A DNA stretch of 33,103 nt from NCBI GenBank assembly GCA_946186925.1, contig CAMHPA010000029.1:1-33103 (forward strand), written 5' to 3'. Positions 7,728 through 16,002 of the stretch are shown here, one piece after another. The translations under genes were made by a program, and so were the position numbers. The notes under the pieces are model-generated. The model saw nothing but the letters and a program-made list of their open reading frames with translations, was not told the DNA's origin and made no database searches. Origin of the DNA: an uncultured Bacteroidota bacterium (GTDB lineage Bacteria; Bacteroidota; Bacteroidia; Bacteroidales; SZUA-534). Positions within the stretch are counted from its first letter, which is position 1. Every line of letters starts with the position of its first letter.

Positions 7728-7817
7728 CGGAGAAAGGGGGATTCGAACCCACGATACCGTTTCACGCGGTATACACACTTTCCAGGCGTGCGCCTTCGAC
7801 CACTCGGCCATTTCTCC
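7728..7817 (-). tRNA. tRNA-Ser (GGA anticodon)
   Basis: 90 nt on the minus strand. The acceptor stem GGAGAAA / TTTCTCC pairs perfectly. The anticodon loop CTGGAAA gives GGA (reads UCC/UCU). A long variable arm and a T-arm with GTTCGAATC are present. The discriminator base is G, as expected for serine. CCA is not encoded and must be added. A short GCCCC/GGGGC hairpin lies just 5' of the gene (7821-7835). Confidence 0.97.
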
Positions 7818-7936
7818 GAGCCCCCAAATGGGGCGTACAAAACGGTCGGCAAAATACAAAAAAAATCAAACTGAAACGGGCACTGATTTATTTTTTGCGA
7901 ATTAGTTTCAGATCCGCACATGTTGCTTTGTTTTTC

Positions 7937-7967
7937 TTTGTCATATTCCGGCGGTTTGATATTTTTG
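7937..7967 (+). promoter_or_regulatory. Promoter of rpiB
   Basis: TTTG (7937-7940), 19 bp spacer, TATTTTTG (7960-7967): an exact match to the Bacteroidetes -33/-7 consensus with ideal spacing. The predicted transcript start near 7974 gives a leader of about 20 nt before the ATG at 7994. Confidence 0.75.
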
Positions 7968-7993
7968 GCATCGCAAAAGAAACACATTTAATT

Positions 7994-8428
7994 ATGAATT
8001 TAGCAATAGGAAGTGACCATGCAGGCTTTGAAACAAAGCAGATCCTGGTCGAATATTTGAAATCGAAGGGGCATACGGTGACCGATTTCGGCACCAACTC
8101 GCCCGAGAGTATGGATTATCCCGATGTTGCCCATCCGTTGGCAGAGGCCGTTGAACAGGGCAAGTTTGATTTGGGAATAACCCTTTGTGGAAGCGGCAAC
8201 GGCATCAACATTACAGCCAACAAGCACCAGGGTATTCGCTCGGCTTTGTGCTGGAACACCGAGATTGCCGCTCTGGCCCGCCAGCACAACAACGCCAACA
8301 TCTGCGCCATTCCGGCACGATTCATTTCGGTTGATTTGGCCAAGCAGGTTGTTGATACGTTCCTGAGCACGGGATTTGAGGGTGGCCGCCACCAGCGCCG
8401 CATCGACAAAATTCCGGTGAAACAATAA
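7994..8428 (+). CDS. rpiB: Ribose-5-phosphate isomerase B
   Basis: 144 residues from the ATG at 7994. The frame is open for about 100 further codons upstream, but that part runs through the tRNA-Ser gene and is not coding. RpiB/LacAB features: GSDHAGFETK at the N-terminus (Asp-His of the sugar site), the loop CGSGNGINI with the catalytic Cys, NKHQGIRSALC, and the RQHNNANI segment. It interconverts ribose 5-phosphate and ribulose 5-phosphate in the cytoplasm (non-oxidative pentose phosphate pathway). The length matches the family (about 140-150). Its own promoter lies at 7937-7967. Confidence 0.95.
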   Translation: MNLAIGSDHAGFETKQILVEYLKSKGHTVTDFGTNSPESMDYPDVAHPLAEAVEQGKFDLGITLCGSGNGINITANKHQGIRSALCWNTEIAALARQHNNANICAIPARFISVDLAKQVVDTFLSTGFEGGRHQRRIDKIPVKQ

Positions 8429-8547
8429 TAGAAGGATTGAGCGGGAAATATATGTGATGTGAAATCATACATATATTATATGGTATATCCGTAATACTCT
8501 CAAACAATCGTTCAATCAGTCGCGCAATTTGCCAATTGAATTTCGCC

Positions 8548-9459
8548 ATGTCTATTGAAATCAAAAATCTGACAAAGTTCTACGGACAACAGAAAGCCCT
8601 CGACAATGTGTCGTTTTCGGTGGGCAGCGGAACGGTTGTGGGATTCTTAGGACCCAATGGTGCCGGCAAATCGACATTGATGAAGATTGTGACGGGGCTG
8701 TTGGCGCCCACTAGCGGCACCGTGCTTGTAGAGGGTCTTGATGTTGCAGAAAGTATAACCGAAATCAGGCGGCTGATCGGATATCTGCCTGAGAACAATC
8801 CGCTCTATCTGGATATGTATGTCAAGGAATATCTGCGACACACTGTCAGTCTGTACGGGCTGCCAGACGCGGAGAAAGTGGTTGACAAGGTGATAGAGCG
8901 CACAGGGCTTGGTCCGGAGTGTAAGAAGAAGATTGGGGAGCTGTCGAAGGGATACAAGCAGCGTGTGGGGTTGTCTCAGGCCATCATACATGATCCTCGG
9001 GTGCTCATCCTCGACGAGCCGACAACCGGCCTTGATCCCAATCAGATTGTTGAAATTCGCAATCTGATTCAGGAGCTCGGCCGCGAGAAGACCATCCTAC
9101 TCTCGACACACATCATGCAGGAAGTTCAGGCCATCTGCCACCAAATGGCCATACTCGACCATGGGGTTCTGGTGGCTAATGGAAGCCCCGACCAACTGAG
9201 CAAAACTGTCGGCAACAATCGCCGGAAGGTGGAAGTTGAATTTAATTTGCCTGTTGATGAAAAAATGTTGCTACAAATTGTTAATATTGTTGCGGTGGAA
9301 AAAACGGGCGCCTGCACGTATGTTTTGGAGTCGGACTCCGAAGCCGACGTGCGGCAGGATATTTTCAACTTTGCAGTGCAACACAATTTTGCTGTGCTGG
9401 CAATGCAGGTAAAACAAAAATCGATGGAAGATGTATTCCACGAACTGACAAAGAAGTAA
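8548..9459 (+). CDS. gldA: GldA-type ABC transporter ATP-binding protein
   Basis: 303 residues from the ATG at 8548; a TTG four codons upstream is less likely. A complete ATPase: Walker A GPNGAGKST (35-43), signature LSKGYKQR (about 132-139), Walker B VLILDEP (152-158) and H-loop STHIMQEV. The length, N-terminus (MSIEIKNLTKFYG) and C-terminal KSMEDVFHELTKK agree with GldA, the ATPase that partners the permeases GldF and GldG in gliding Bacteroidetes. No permease gene is nearby; the next gene encodes a soluble protein. GldA homologues are widespread in non-gliding Bacteroidales, so gliding should not be inferred from it. It lies 20 bp upstream of the next gene and is probably co-transcribed with it and coaX. 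Confidence 0.85.
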   Translation: MSIEIKNLTKFYGQQKALDNVSFSVGSGTVVGFLGPNGAGKSTLMKIVTGLLAPTSGTVLVEGLDVAESITEIRRLIGYLPENNPLYLDMYVKEYLRHTVSLYGLPDAEKVVDKVIERTGLGPECKKKIGELSKGYKQRVGLSQAIIHDPRVLILDEPTTGLDPNQIVEIRNLIQELGREKTILLSTHIMQEVQAICHQMAILDHGVLVANGSPDQLSKTVGNNRRKVEVEFNLPVDEKMLLQIVNIVAVEKTGACTYVLESDSEADVRQDIFNFAVQHNFAVLAMQVKQKSMEDVFHELTKK

Positions 9460-9478
9460 CAATAAAAAACGATAGACA

Positions 9479-10009
9479 ATGTCAATATTAGATGCAGCCA
9501 ACAAACCGAAGAACATTTTGGAAATGTTATCGTTCGACCTTACGAAATTCTTTGCCGACAACGACTACTGTGAGATTGAGAGCAAAGACATTGAAGGTGT
9601 GTTCATGGTGGAGTTTGAGAAGGAGTTCCCCCTTGTCGAACTGGGTATGTTTGACAAAGTTGTGTTCCGCCTGTTCAATGACAAAGACAACATCAACGGC
9701 AGTAACCATATCAACGTGACAATGCCGGCTAACCCGCGCTATGTGACACAAAAGAATGCCAAAGCGTTGATTAACTCGCTCTACGCGATATATGGCTATG
9801 ATGATGACAGAAAGGGCGAATGGGACGAGGCGGACATCAAGATGTTTCAGGTTAAGGACCTTGAGCGTCAGTGGACCATCGGAAACGACAAGTGCGTCTA
9901 TGCCGTCAAAATGTCGTACACTGAGAATCACGGGTTCTATCTGAAAATATTCTTCTTCAACCGTTTGGTTGAGGCGATTAAGAAAGAGAATGAGCAATCT
10001 TATTATTGA
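9479..10009 (+). CDS. Conserved-looking soluble protein of unknown function
   Basis: 176 residues starting with ATG. No signal peptide, membrane helix or recognised motif. The composition is acidic with many aromatic residues, and the middle has a NHINVTMPANPRYVTQKNAKAL segment followed by an acidic YGYDDDRKGEWDEAD loop. The regular alternation suggests a mixed alpha/beta cytoplasmic fold. It sits 20 bp after gldA, and its last 20 bases overlap the start of coaX, so it is translated as part of this operon. No function is assigned. Confidence 0.8.
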   Translation: MSILDAANKPKNILEMLSFDLTKFFADNDYCEIESKDIEGVFMVEFEKEFPLVELGMFDKVVFRLFNDKDNINGSNHINVTMPANPRYVTQKNAKALINSLYAIYGYDDDRKGEWDEADIKMFQVKDLERQWTIGNDKCVYAVKMSYTENHGFYLKIFFFNRLVEAIKKENEQSYY

Positions 10010-10706
10010 TGAGGGCAACACCTTGTGCAAAATGGCAGTGGCCGATGGCGGAGCAATTGTTGCACAGTTTGCCGGAAGAGATATTGATGATGCCGCACTG
10101 CTGAAAATAGTCGGGCAGTACGGCATCAATAATATAATTAGTGGCAGTACCCGTCGAAAGCGCATTGAGTTGCCTCAGGATATCCGTGGGATCAGGCATA
10201 TCCATCTTGGCCCGGACACTGAACTGCCCATCAGCATTCAGTATTCTACACCCAACACCTTGGGAAGCGACCGTGTGGCAGCTGCCGTGGGTGCTTCGGT
10301 GTTATTTCCGCATGCCGATGTGCTGATAATCGATATTGGCACAGCCATCACTATTGATTTCTTGGATGACAACGGTGTTTATCATGGCGGAGTGATATCG
10401 CCTGGTCCGGCAATGAGGGCAAAAGCGCTGAACACATTCACCAGTTGTCTGCCGCTGGTTGATGTTCCGTCAGCCGCCGAGCTACGTGGACAAAGTTCAA
10501 CAGAGTCCATTCAATTCGGCATTCTGAACGGGATTCGTTTTGAGGTTGACGGCTACATAAACGCCTATCAAGAGCATAATAGCGGCATCAAAGTGGTTGT
10601 CACAGGCGGAGCAGCTGATGTCATCGCGCGCCCCGATGTGGTTCATGAGCCCAATCTGGTGCTGATAGGAATGAATCGTATTCTGGAGTTTGCCGGTATG
10701 ATGTAA
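9990..10706 (+). CDS. coaX: Type III pantothenate kinase
   Basis: 238 residues from the ATG at 9990, chosen because IIDEGNT (Asp7-x-Gly-Asn-Thr, phosphate loop of the ASKHA fold) must lie at the N-terminus. A purine-rich AAGAAAGAGA stretch precedes it. Other CoaX motifs: GSDRVAAAVGAS with the catalytic Asp, DIGTAITIDFLD, HGGVISPGPAMR, and VVTGGAADVI near the end. It phosphorylates pantothenate in the first step of CoA synthesis; type III enzymes are insensitive to CoA feedback and need a monovalent cation. panC, which makes pantothenate, is also in this window. It overlaps the preceding gene by 20 bp. Confidence 0.95.
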   Translation: MSNLIIDEGNTLCKMAVADGGAIVAQFAGRDIDDAALLKIVGQYGINNIISGSTRRKRIELPQDIRGIRHIHLGPDTELPISIQYSTPNTLGSDRVAAAVGASVLFPHADVLIIDIGTAITIDFLDDNGVYHGGVISPGPAMRAKALNTFTSCLPLVDVPSAAELRGQSSTESIQFGILNGIRFEVDGYINAYQEHNSGIKVVVTGGAADVIARPDVVHEPNLVLIGMNRILEFAGMM

Positions 10707-10849
10707 TTGTGTCCGGCAACCTACGGTAAGCATTATATCACATGTGGGCTACCATAGGAAACAATCCGTCCGACAACGAAATCTGCCCCTCGATCAAACT
10801 TAATTCAATATAAAAATCATGAGAAGAGGTGCACCTATTAAAGATTTAT

Positions 10850-10857
10850 TACTTTTG
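10850..10857 (+). promoter_or_regulatory. Candidate -7 box for the TPR-lptC operon
   Basis: TACTTTTG fits TAnnTTTG and lies 25 bp before the ATG at 10882, giving a leader of about 18 nt. No clear -33 TTTG was found 19-21 bp upstream. Confidence 0.4.
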
Positions 10858-10881
10858 GGCGCTAATTTTAAAACTTGAAAG

Positions 10882-12273
10882 ATGAAAACGTTTGCTTGGA
10901 AATTTGGAATTTTGGCCATGTCAGTTCTCATGATGGCCAACACCACAAATGCTCAACAAAAAAAGTACCTGTCTGACCCGAAATACGGAGCTGATAGCGC
11001 AGCTCGCGAGGAGTGTATGATGAGTATTTCGCTGTACGGGGAATTCTACAAACAAAAAAACTACAAAGACGCGCTTATTAACTGGCGAAAGGTTTTCCAG
11101 AACTGCCCGGCAGCCAGCAAGAACACATTTATCCGTGGAGCATCAATCTACAAAAACATCATTAAAACAGAGAAGGACGCAGCCACAAAAGAAAAACTCA
11201 TTGACACACTGATGATGATTTACGACCAGCGCATTGTTTACTTCAAACAAGAGGGCGCGGTGCTGGCCAGCAAAGGCGTCGACCTTTACACATACCGTGG
11301 CAAGGATGCTGCCGGTGAAGTATACGAGATGCTGAAGAAATCATGCGAATTGGAGAAAGGCGAGACTGGTGCCGGAGTAATTACGGTGATGATGCAGAGC
11401 GTTGTCGATCAGTTTAAAGCAGAAGAGGTTGACGGTTCGGAGGTGATTGCCGCCTACGAATTGGCAATGAGCACTCTGGATTTGGCAATAGCGGCCAATA
11501 AGGCCATTGTTGCCGGTGGAGATGCAAAAAAAGTCCCAACAGCCCAGAAAGAGCTCGAGAACCTCGACCTTGATTTGAAAAACGTTGAGGCTTTGTTCTC
11601 TGAAAGCGGTGCCGCCACTTGCGATGCGTTGATAGCTATTTTCGAAGCAAAATATGATGCCAACAAAGATGATGTTGAATGGCTGAAGAAGGTTACCAAA
11701 CTGCTCGACAAGGCTGATTGCAACTCATCGGCACTGTTCGCCAAATCGTCGGAGGCACTCTACGCTTTGGAACCATCGGCAGTTGCAGCCCGCAACCTTG
11801 CCAAACTGTTCTACAACAAAAAGGAAATATCAAAAAGTTTGGAATACTATTCGAAAGCATGTGAATCGCAGGATGATCCGGATCTTAAGTCACAATATTA
11901 TGTTGAATCGGCATACATTGTGCTTAGCGAGGTAAAGAACTATCCTAGGGTTCGCGAGTTAGCCTACAACGCATTGAAGGCCAATCCGTCAAATGGCAAG
12001 GCATATATAGCCATCGGTTTGGCTTATGCTTCTGATGCACAGAATATTGGCGGTGAAAAAGTAGAGCACGATGCTGCTTATTGGGCTGCTGTCGATAAGT
12101 TTATGAAGGCCAAACAAGTTGACTCTTCGTGCGAAGATGAGGCCAACAAGCAAATTAATATCTACAAAAAATACTTCCCCAACAAGGAGGATGCATTTAT
12201 GTTCGGCATTCAGGAAGGTGCCTCAGTAACGGTGGGTGGATGGATTAACGAAAAAACAACCGCGCGTTTCTGA
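10882..12273 (+). CDS. Secreted tetratricopeptide-repeat protein
   Basis: 463 residues. The signal peptide ends near TNAQQ (residue 25), so the protein is periplasmic. The body is helical with TPR-like pairs: YGEFYKQKNYKDALINWRKVF near 51, AARNLAKLFYNKKEISKSLEYYSKA near 310, and a final set around RELAYNALKANPSNGKAYIAIGLAYA. It resembles a Bacteroidales family of periplasmic TPR proteins encoded near coaX and lptC. Its stop overlaps the lptC start by one base (TGATG), so the two are translationally coupled and may act together at the envelope. A scaffold role in envelope assembly is inferred from position. Confidence 0.85.
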   Translation: MKTFAWKFGILAMSVLMMANTTNAQQKKYLSDPKYGADSAAREECMMSISLYGEFYKQKNYKDALINWRKVFQNCPAASKNTFIRGASIYKNIIKTEKDAATKEKLIDTLMMIYDQRIVYFKQEGAVLASKGVDLYTYRGKDAAGEVYEMLKKSCELEKGETGAGVITVMMQSVVDQFKAEEVDGSEVIAAYELAMSTLDLAIAANKAIVAGGDAKKVPTAQKELENLDLDLKNVEALFSESGAATCDALIAIFEAKYDANKDDVEWLKKVTKLLDKADCNSSALFAKSSEALYALEPSAVAARNLAKLFYNKKEISKSLEYYSKACESQDDPDLKSQYYVESAYIVLSEVKNYPRVRELAYNALKANPSNGKAYIAIGLAYASDAQNIGGEKVEHDAAYWAAVDKFMKAKQVDSSCEDEANKQINIYKKYFPNKEDAFMFGIQEGASVTVGGWINEKTTARF

Positions 12274-12836
12274 TGAAAGGCGATTGGCCATATAAAGCAA
12301 CAGTTAAGGCTCTTCTTGCAGGAGCCTTAATTTTTATTTTGGTGCAGTGTAAAAACGATATTCAGCAGGTGAACTCGATCACTGCAGCACTCGACACGGC
12401 ACAGATGACAGGCAAAGATGTTGAACTGACACGCTCGCTCAACGGCCTGATTTCCGTTAGAATGCGCAGCCCTGAGGTGCGGCAGTTGCAGGAGAGCGAC
12501 AACACCTTTGAATTCCCGAAAGGTTTGGAATTGTTCATGTACGACACGCTTGGTAATGTGACATCGCATATGTCGGCCAGCTATTCTATTTATTATGATA
12601 AGGAAGGGGTATGGGAGGCCAAAAGCAATGTGGTAGTGAACAATGAAAAAGGTGATCGGCTTAATACTGAGTATCTGGTCTGGAACCGTGAAAAGGAAAC
12701 TATAGAAACCAATCAGTTTGTAAAAATAACCACTGCAGACGGCATTATTTACGGTGATGGCATGGTGGCCGATCAGCACTTCAATAACTGGGAAGTGAAA
12801 AACGGTCGAGGTGTGTTTGATATAGAAAATGAATAA
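12273..12836 (+). CDS. lptC: LptC-like LPS export periplasmic protein
   Basis: 187 residues. A single N-terminal hydrophobic segment ends in FILVQC, which could be a lipobox (Cys26) or a membrane anchor. The rest is a beta-rich LptC/OstA-type fold: KGLELFMYDTLGNVTSHMSASYS, then EGVWEAKSNVVVNNEKGDRLNTE and TTADGIIYGDGMVAD, matching the serial strand-turn pattern of LptC. LptC receives LPS from LptB2FG at the inner membrane and passes it to the LptA bridge. The start overlaps the upstream TPR gene by one base, and the end overlaps the next gene by 8 bp, so the three genes are one operon. Divergence from proteobacterial LptC is usual in Bacteroidetes. Confidence 0.85.
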   Translation: MKGDWPYKATVKALLAGALIFILVQCKNDIQQVNSITAALDTAQMTGKDVELTRSLNGLISVRMRSPEVRQLQESDNTFEFPKGLELFMYDTLGNVTSHMSASYSIYYDKEGVWEAKSNVVVNNEKGDRLNTEYLVWNREKETIETNQFVKITTADGIIYGDGMVADQHFNNWEVKNGRGVFDIENE

Positions 12837-13032
12837 AATAACCCGTACAATGAAGATTGTTGTGGAGTGCATTTGGTTTGCGCTGGCTGTGATGTGCGCA
12901 CTGATTGCCAGCCGCGAGCTATACCGCCATAACACTTCAGAAGCCTTGATGTTTATTGCGCTAGGATTGGCTGCATTGTTCTTTTTCATGCTGCGGCGCA
13001 GGCAACGGATTGCGTACGAAAAAAATGCATGA
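12829..13032 (+). CDS. Small two-helix membrane protein, unknown function
   Basis: 67 residues with two hydrophobic helices (about 10-27 and 38-56) separated by a short charged loop (SRELYRHNTSE). It ends in a very basic tail (RRRQRIAYEKNA), consistent with both ends in the cytoplasm. No named domain is recognised. It overlaps the lptC stop by 8 bp, which supports it as a real, coupled gene. A role connected with LptC or envelope export is possible from context only. Confidence 0.65.
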   Translation: MNKITRTMKIVVECIWFALAVMCALIASRELYRHNTSEALMFIALGLAALFFFMLRRRQRIAYEKNA

Positions 13033-13159
13033 TTATAGGGCAAAGGTAAAAATCAGACATTGATTGCTTTGTTAAACTTTTAGCGCCATAATCCTTTAGG
13101 GTTCCCAGTTTGGCACAAAAGTTGTTAAGAAAGGTGAGTTTTTTGACAAACATTTGCTA

Positions 13160-13519
13160 ATGGGAGTTATTGAGCTGGAGGACATGGAGTTTTATGCATT
13201 TCACGGTTGCTACAAAGAGGAGCAAATCGTGGGCAACAAGTTCCTAGTCAGCCTGAAGCTGTGGGCCGACTGTGCGAAAGCAGGTCAGTCAGACAATATC
13301 GGTGACGCCGCCAGCTATCTCACAGCCTATGAGATTGTCAAAGAGCAGATGTCGATAAAATCGCACTTGCTGGAGAATGTTGCGACACGCATTTTGGATG
13401 CGCTTCAAAAGGATATGCCGACAGTGGTTTCAGCCAAAGTCAAAATAGCCAAAGTCAACCCTCCGCTTGGTGGAAAAGTGAGGCAGGCAAGTATAACGCT
13501 CGAGCGTGCATTTTATTGA
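13160..13519 (+). CDS. folB: Dihydroneopterin aldolase
   Basis: 119 residues from the ATG at 13160; a TTG two codons upstream is less likely. FolB features: IELEDMEFYAFHGCYKEEQ with the active-site Glu, the GNKF strand, NVATRILDAL, and VKIAKVNPPLGGKVRQASI with the catalytic Lys and the PP-G loop. The length is typical (about 120). It converts dihydroneopterin to 6-hydroxymethyl-dihydropterin and glycolaldehyde in folate synthesis, in the cytoplasm as an octamer. It stands alone, 127 bp after the small membrane protein and 76 bp before tRNA-Cys. No consensus -7 box was found upstream. Confidence 0.95.
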   Translation: MGVIELEDMEFYAFHGCYKEEQIVGNKFLVSLKLWADCAKAGQSDNIGDAASYLTAYEIVKEQMSIKSHLLENVATRILDALQKDMPTVVSAKVKIAKVNPPLGGKVRQASITLERAFY

Positions 13520-13553
13520 TAATCAGTAAGATGAATTTTATTTGATGGCTATG

Positions 13554-13582
13554 TTTGAAACTAAAATATTTTTATAAATTTG
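13554..13582 (+). promoter_or_regulatory. Candidate promoter of tRNA-Cys
   Basis: TTTG (13554-13557), 17 bp spacer, TAAATTTG (13575-13582). The -7 box is an exact TAnnTTTG match; the spacer is slightly short. The predicted transcript start near 13589 is only a few bases before the mature tRNA 5' end at 13596. Confidence 0.55.
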
Positions 13583-13595
13583 CAGCGCAAAAAAC

Positions 13596-13667
13596 GGTAC
13601 CGTGACCGAGAGGCTTAGGTGCAGGTCTGCAAAACCTGTTACAGCGGTTCGAATCCGCTCGGTACCT
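13596..13667 (+). tRNA. tRNA-Cys (GCA anticodon)
   Basis: 72 nt. The acceptor stem GGTACCG / CGGTACC is perfect. The anticodon stem CAGGT / ACCTG has loop CTGCAAA (anticodon GCA). The T-arm is AGCGG-TTCGAAT-CCGCT. The discriminator base is T (U in RNA), as required for cysteine. CCA is not encoded. It lies 57 bp before acpP on the same strand and could share its transcript. Confidence 0.96.
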
Positions 13668-13724
13668 CAACGAAAGGGGATTCCTTTCAAATTATCATTA
13701 ATTATAAACTAAAAATTAGAAATT

Positions 13725-13961
13725 ATGTCTGACGTTGCAGCAAGAGTAAAAGCTATTATTGTTGACAAATTAGGTGTTGACGAAAACGAGGTTACCCCCG
13801 AAGCAAGCTTCACTAACGATTTGGGTGCCGATTCACTTGACACAGTTGAGTTGATTATGGAATTCGAGAAAGAATTCAATGTTGCCATTCCTGATGACTT
13901 GGCTGACAAAATCACCACTGTAGGTGACGCTATCGCTCACATCGAGAAGAACATGAAGTAA
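13725..13961 (+). CDS. acpP: Acyl carrier protein
   Basis: 78 residues, the standard length. The [13 protein letters not shown] motif (residues 36 onward) carries Ser37, the site of 4'-phosphopantetheine attachment. The protein is highly acidic with the four-helix ACP pattern. It carries the growing acyl chain in fatty acid synthesis. fabF follows 30 bp downstream, the classic acpP-fabF pair, with rnc after it. The window also encodes CoaX and PanC, which supply CoA, the donor of its prosthetic group. Confidence 0.98.
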   Translation: MSDVAARVKAIIVDKLGVDENEVTPEASFTNDLGADSLDTVELIMEFEKEFNVAIPDDLADKITTVGDAIAHIEKNMK

Positions 13962-13991
13962 TATTCCTTTCATAGAATTGGGTTTTAAATT

Positions 13992-15239
13992 ATGGAGTTG
14001 AAGAGAGTTGTAGTAACAGGCATTGGCACAATCAATCCATTGGGCCACAATCTTAAGGAAACTTGGGAAAATGCAGTTAATGGTGTTAGTGGAAGTGACT
14101 TGATTACGCATTTCGACGCATCCAAATTTAAAACCCAATTTGCCTGTGAGGTCAAAAATTACGATGCCAACAACTATTTTGACCGCAAAGAGGCACGTAA
14201 GATGGATTTGTTTGCGCAATACGCAGTGATTGCCGCAAAAGAAGCCATTGAAAATTCAAACATCGTCGACAATGTCGACAAAGACGAGGTGGGGGTTATT
14301 TGGGGCTCAGGTATCGGCGGACTCACCACTCTCTATGACGAGGTTATGGGCTTTGCCGAGGGCGGACAGATTCCGCGCTTCAACCCGTTCTTCGTTCCCA
14401 AAATGATTGGTGACATGGCCGCCGGCCTCATCTCAATGAGATACGGCTTCCGCGGTCCGAATTTCGGAACCGTTTCAGCTTGTGCATCATCAACCAACGC
14501 TCTGATTGAGGCATTCAACTATGTTCGATTCGGGAAGGCCATTGCCGTTGTAACAGGCGGTTCTGAGTCCACCATCGACCAACCGGGCATTGGCGGTTTC
14601 AACTCAATGCAGGCTCTCTCGACCAACAACGCTGAATACAAGACGGCTTCGCGCCCGTTCTGCAAAACCCGCGATGGTTTCGTCATGGGTGAGGGCGGTG
14701 CATCAATCGTTCTTGAAGAGTATGAGCACGCCGTTAAACGCGGTGCTACCATCTACGCCGAAATGGTCGGTGGAGGCGCTTCGGCCGATGCCTACCACAT
14801 CACAGCCACTCACCCCGAGGGCGAAGGCGCAATGCTTTGTATGCAGCGCGCTCTTCGTGACGCACAAATGAAACCCGAGGACATCGACTACATCAACGTT
14901 CACGGCACATCAACACCTGTTGGCGACATTCCGGAGTTGAAAGCCATTGGCAAAGTATTCGGCGAGCACGCTTACAACTTGAACATCAGTTCAACAAAAT
15001 CAATGACCGGCCACATGCTGGGCGCAGCTGGCGCAATGGAAGCAACCTTCTGCATCATGGCGCTTCGCGACGGCATCATTCCGCCAACCATCAACCACAA
15101 AGAGTGGGATCCGCAGATTGATGAGAAACTGAACCTGACCTTGCACAAGGCACAAAAACGCGAAATCAAAGCGGCTTTGAGCAACACATTCGGATTTGGC
15201 GGTCACAACGCATCGGTTATTTTCAAGAAAATTTCTTGA
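13992..15239 (+). CDS. fabF: Beta-ketoacyl-ACP synthase II
   Basis: 415 residues. A KAS II with the complete Cys-His-His triad: Cys164 in VSACASSTNA, His304 in NVHGTSTPVGD and His341 in KSMTGHMLGAAGA. The N-terminal VVVTGIGTINPLG and C-terminal FGFGGHN glycine loop are also typical. It condenses malonyl-ACP with acyl-ACP during chain elongation. The gene follows acpP directly, and its stop overlaps the proposed rnc start, so acpP-fabF-rnc read as one operon. The coding sequence is richer in GC and more uniform in codon choice than the accessory genes at the window edges. Confidence 0.98.
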   Translation: MELKRVVVTGIGTINPLGHNLKETWENAVNGVSGSDLITHFDASKFKTQFACEVKNYDANNYFDRKEARKMDLFAQYAVIAAKEAIENSNIVDNVDKDEVGVIWGSGIGGLTTLYDEVMGFAEGGQIPRFNPFFVPKMIGDMAAGLISMRYGFRGPNFGTVSACASSTNALIEAFNYVRFGKAIAVVTGGSESTIDQPGIGGFNSMQALSTNNAEYKTASRPFCKTRDGFVMGEGGASIVLEEYEHAVKRGATIYAEMVGGGASADAYHITATHPEGEGAMLCMQRALRDAQMKPEDIDYINVHGTSTPVGDIPELKAIGKVFGEHAYNLNISSTKSMTGHMLGAAGAMEATFCIMALRDGIIPPTINHKEWDPQIDEKLNLTLHKAQKREIKAALSNTFGFGGHNASVIFKKIS

Positions 15240-15970
15240 ATGCCTTGAGAATTAGGTTTCTATCGTTTTACGTAAAGCGATTGTTCTGCACCGATAGGCA
15301 GTTCATTAGTGAATTGCACCGCATAACCAAACTTTATCCGCAAAACGAAGATTTGTACAAACTGGCGTTTGTGCACAAATCGGCTTCGCTCAAGTTGCCC
15401 GACGGAACGCATATCAACAACGAAAGGCTTGAGTTTCTGGGTGATGCGATACTCGACTCGACGGTTGCCGAATATCTCTACCATAATTTTCCAGACAAAC
15501 CCGAAGGCTTTTTGTCGCAAACGCGCTCGAAGATTGTCAACGGCGAGTCGCTGGCACAGTTGGCGCAGTCGCTCGGACTAGACCGATTTATTGTTTCGCA
15601 CGCCTTCCACTTCGACACTAATAAGAACATTCTAGGTGACGCTTTCGAAGCGTTTATTGGCGCGCTATATCTTGATCAAGGTTACCGAGCTGTGCGGAAA
15701 TTTGTTGAGAAACGTCTGATTGCCAAATACATCGACTTTAATGCGGTGTTGAACACTGACACCAACTACAAGAGTCGATTGTTGGAATTTGCCCAGCACA
15801 AGCAAATTATAATATCATTCGACACCAAAGCCACAGAGGGGGATCAACGGATTCCTCATTTTGTGTCGGAAGTGCGGGCCGATGACCAGGTCGTTGCTAC
15901 AGGATACGGCACATCTAAAAAGGATGCTGAGCAAGACGCTGCCCGAATCGCCGTTGATGTTTTGTCATAA
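15236..15970 (+). CDS. rnc: Ribonuclease III
   Basis: 244 residues if it starts at TTG 15236. The frame contains no ATG at all; another TTG at 15245 is an alternative. The catalytic domain has the signature NNERLEFLGDAILD (Glu63, Asp70) and GDAFEAFIGALYLD (Asp135, Glu138), the four metal-binding acidic residues. A dsRNA-binding domain occupies about 172-244 (KSRLLEFAQHKQ to KKDAEQDAARIAVDVL). It cleaves double-stranded RNA in rRNA and mRNA maturation. The start overlaps the fabF stop by 4 bp, so translation is likely coupled, which may compensate for the weak start codon. The out-of-frame ATG at 15240 does not lead into this protein. Confidence 0.93.
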   Translation: MNALRIRFLSFYVKRLFCTDRQFISELHRITKLYPQNEDLYKLAFVHKSASLKLPDGTHINNERLEFLGDAILDSTVAEYLYHNFPDKPEGFLSQTRSKIVNGESLAQLAQSLGLDRFIVSHAFHFDTNKNILGDAFEAFIGALYLDQGYRAVRKFVEKRLIAKYIDFNAVLNTDTNYKSRLLEFAQHKQIIISFDTKATEGDQRIPHFVSEVRADDQVVATGYGTSKKDAEQDAARIAVDVLS

Positions 15971-16002
15971 TTTTTCAGTATTTTGGCCAAAACACTTCTG
16001 CG

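Noticed and set aside
7724-7987. Minus-strand frame over the tRNA-Ser region
   Set aside because: It runs through the mature tRNA and the rpiB promoter; the encoded sequence is a translation of tRNA sequence.
10707-10760. Possible terminator after coaX (CTACGGTA / TACCATAG)
   Set aside because: The stem has an internal mismatch, a long loop and no T-run, so it is not convincing.
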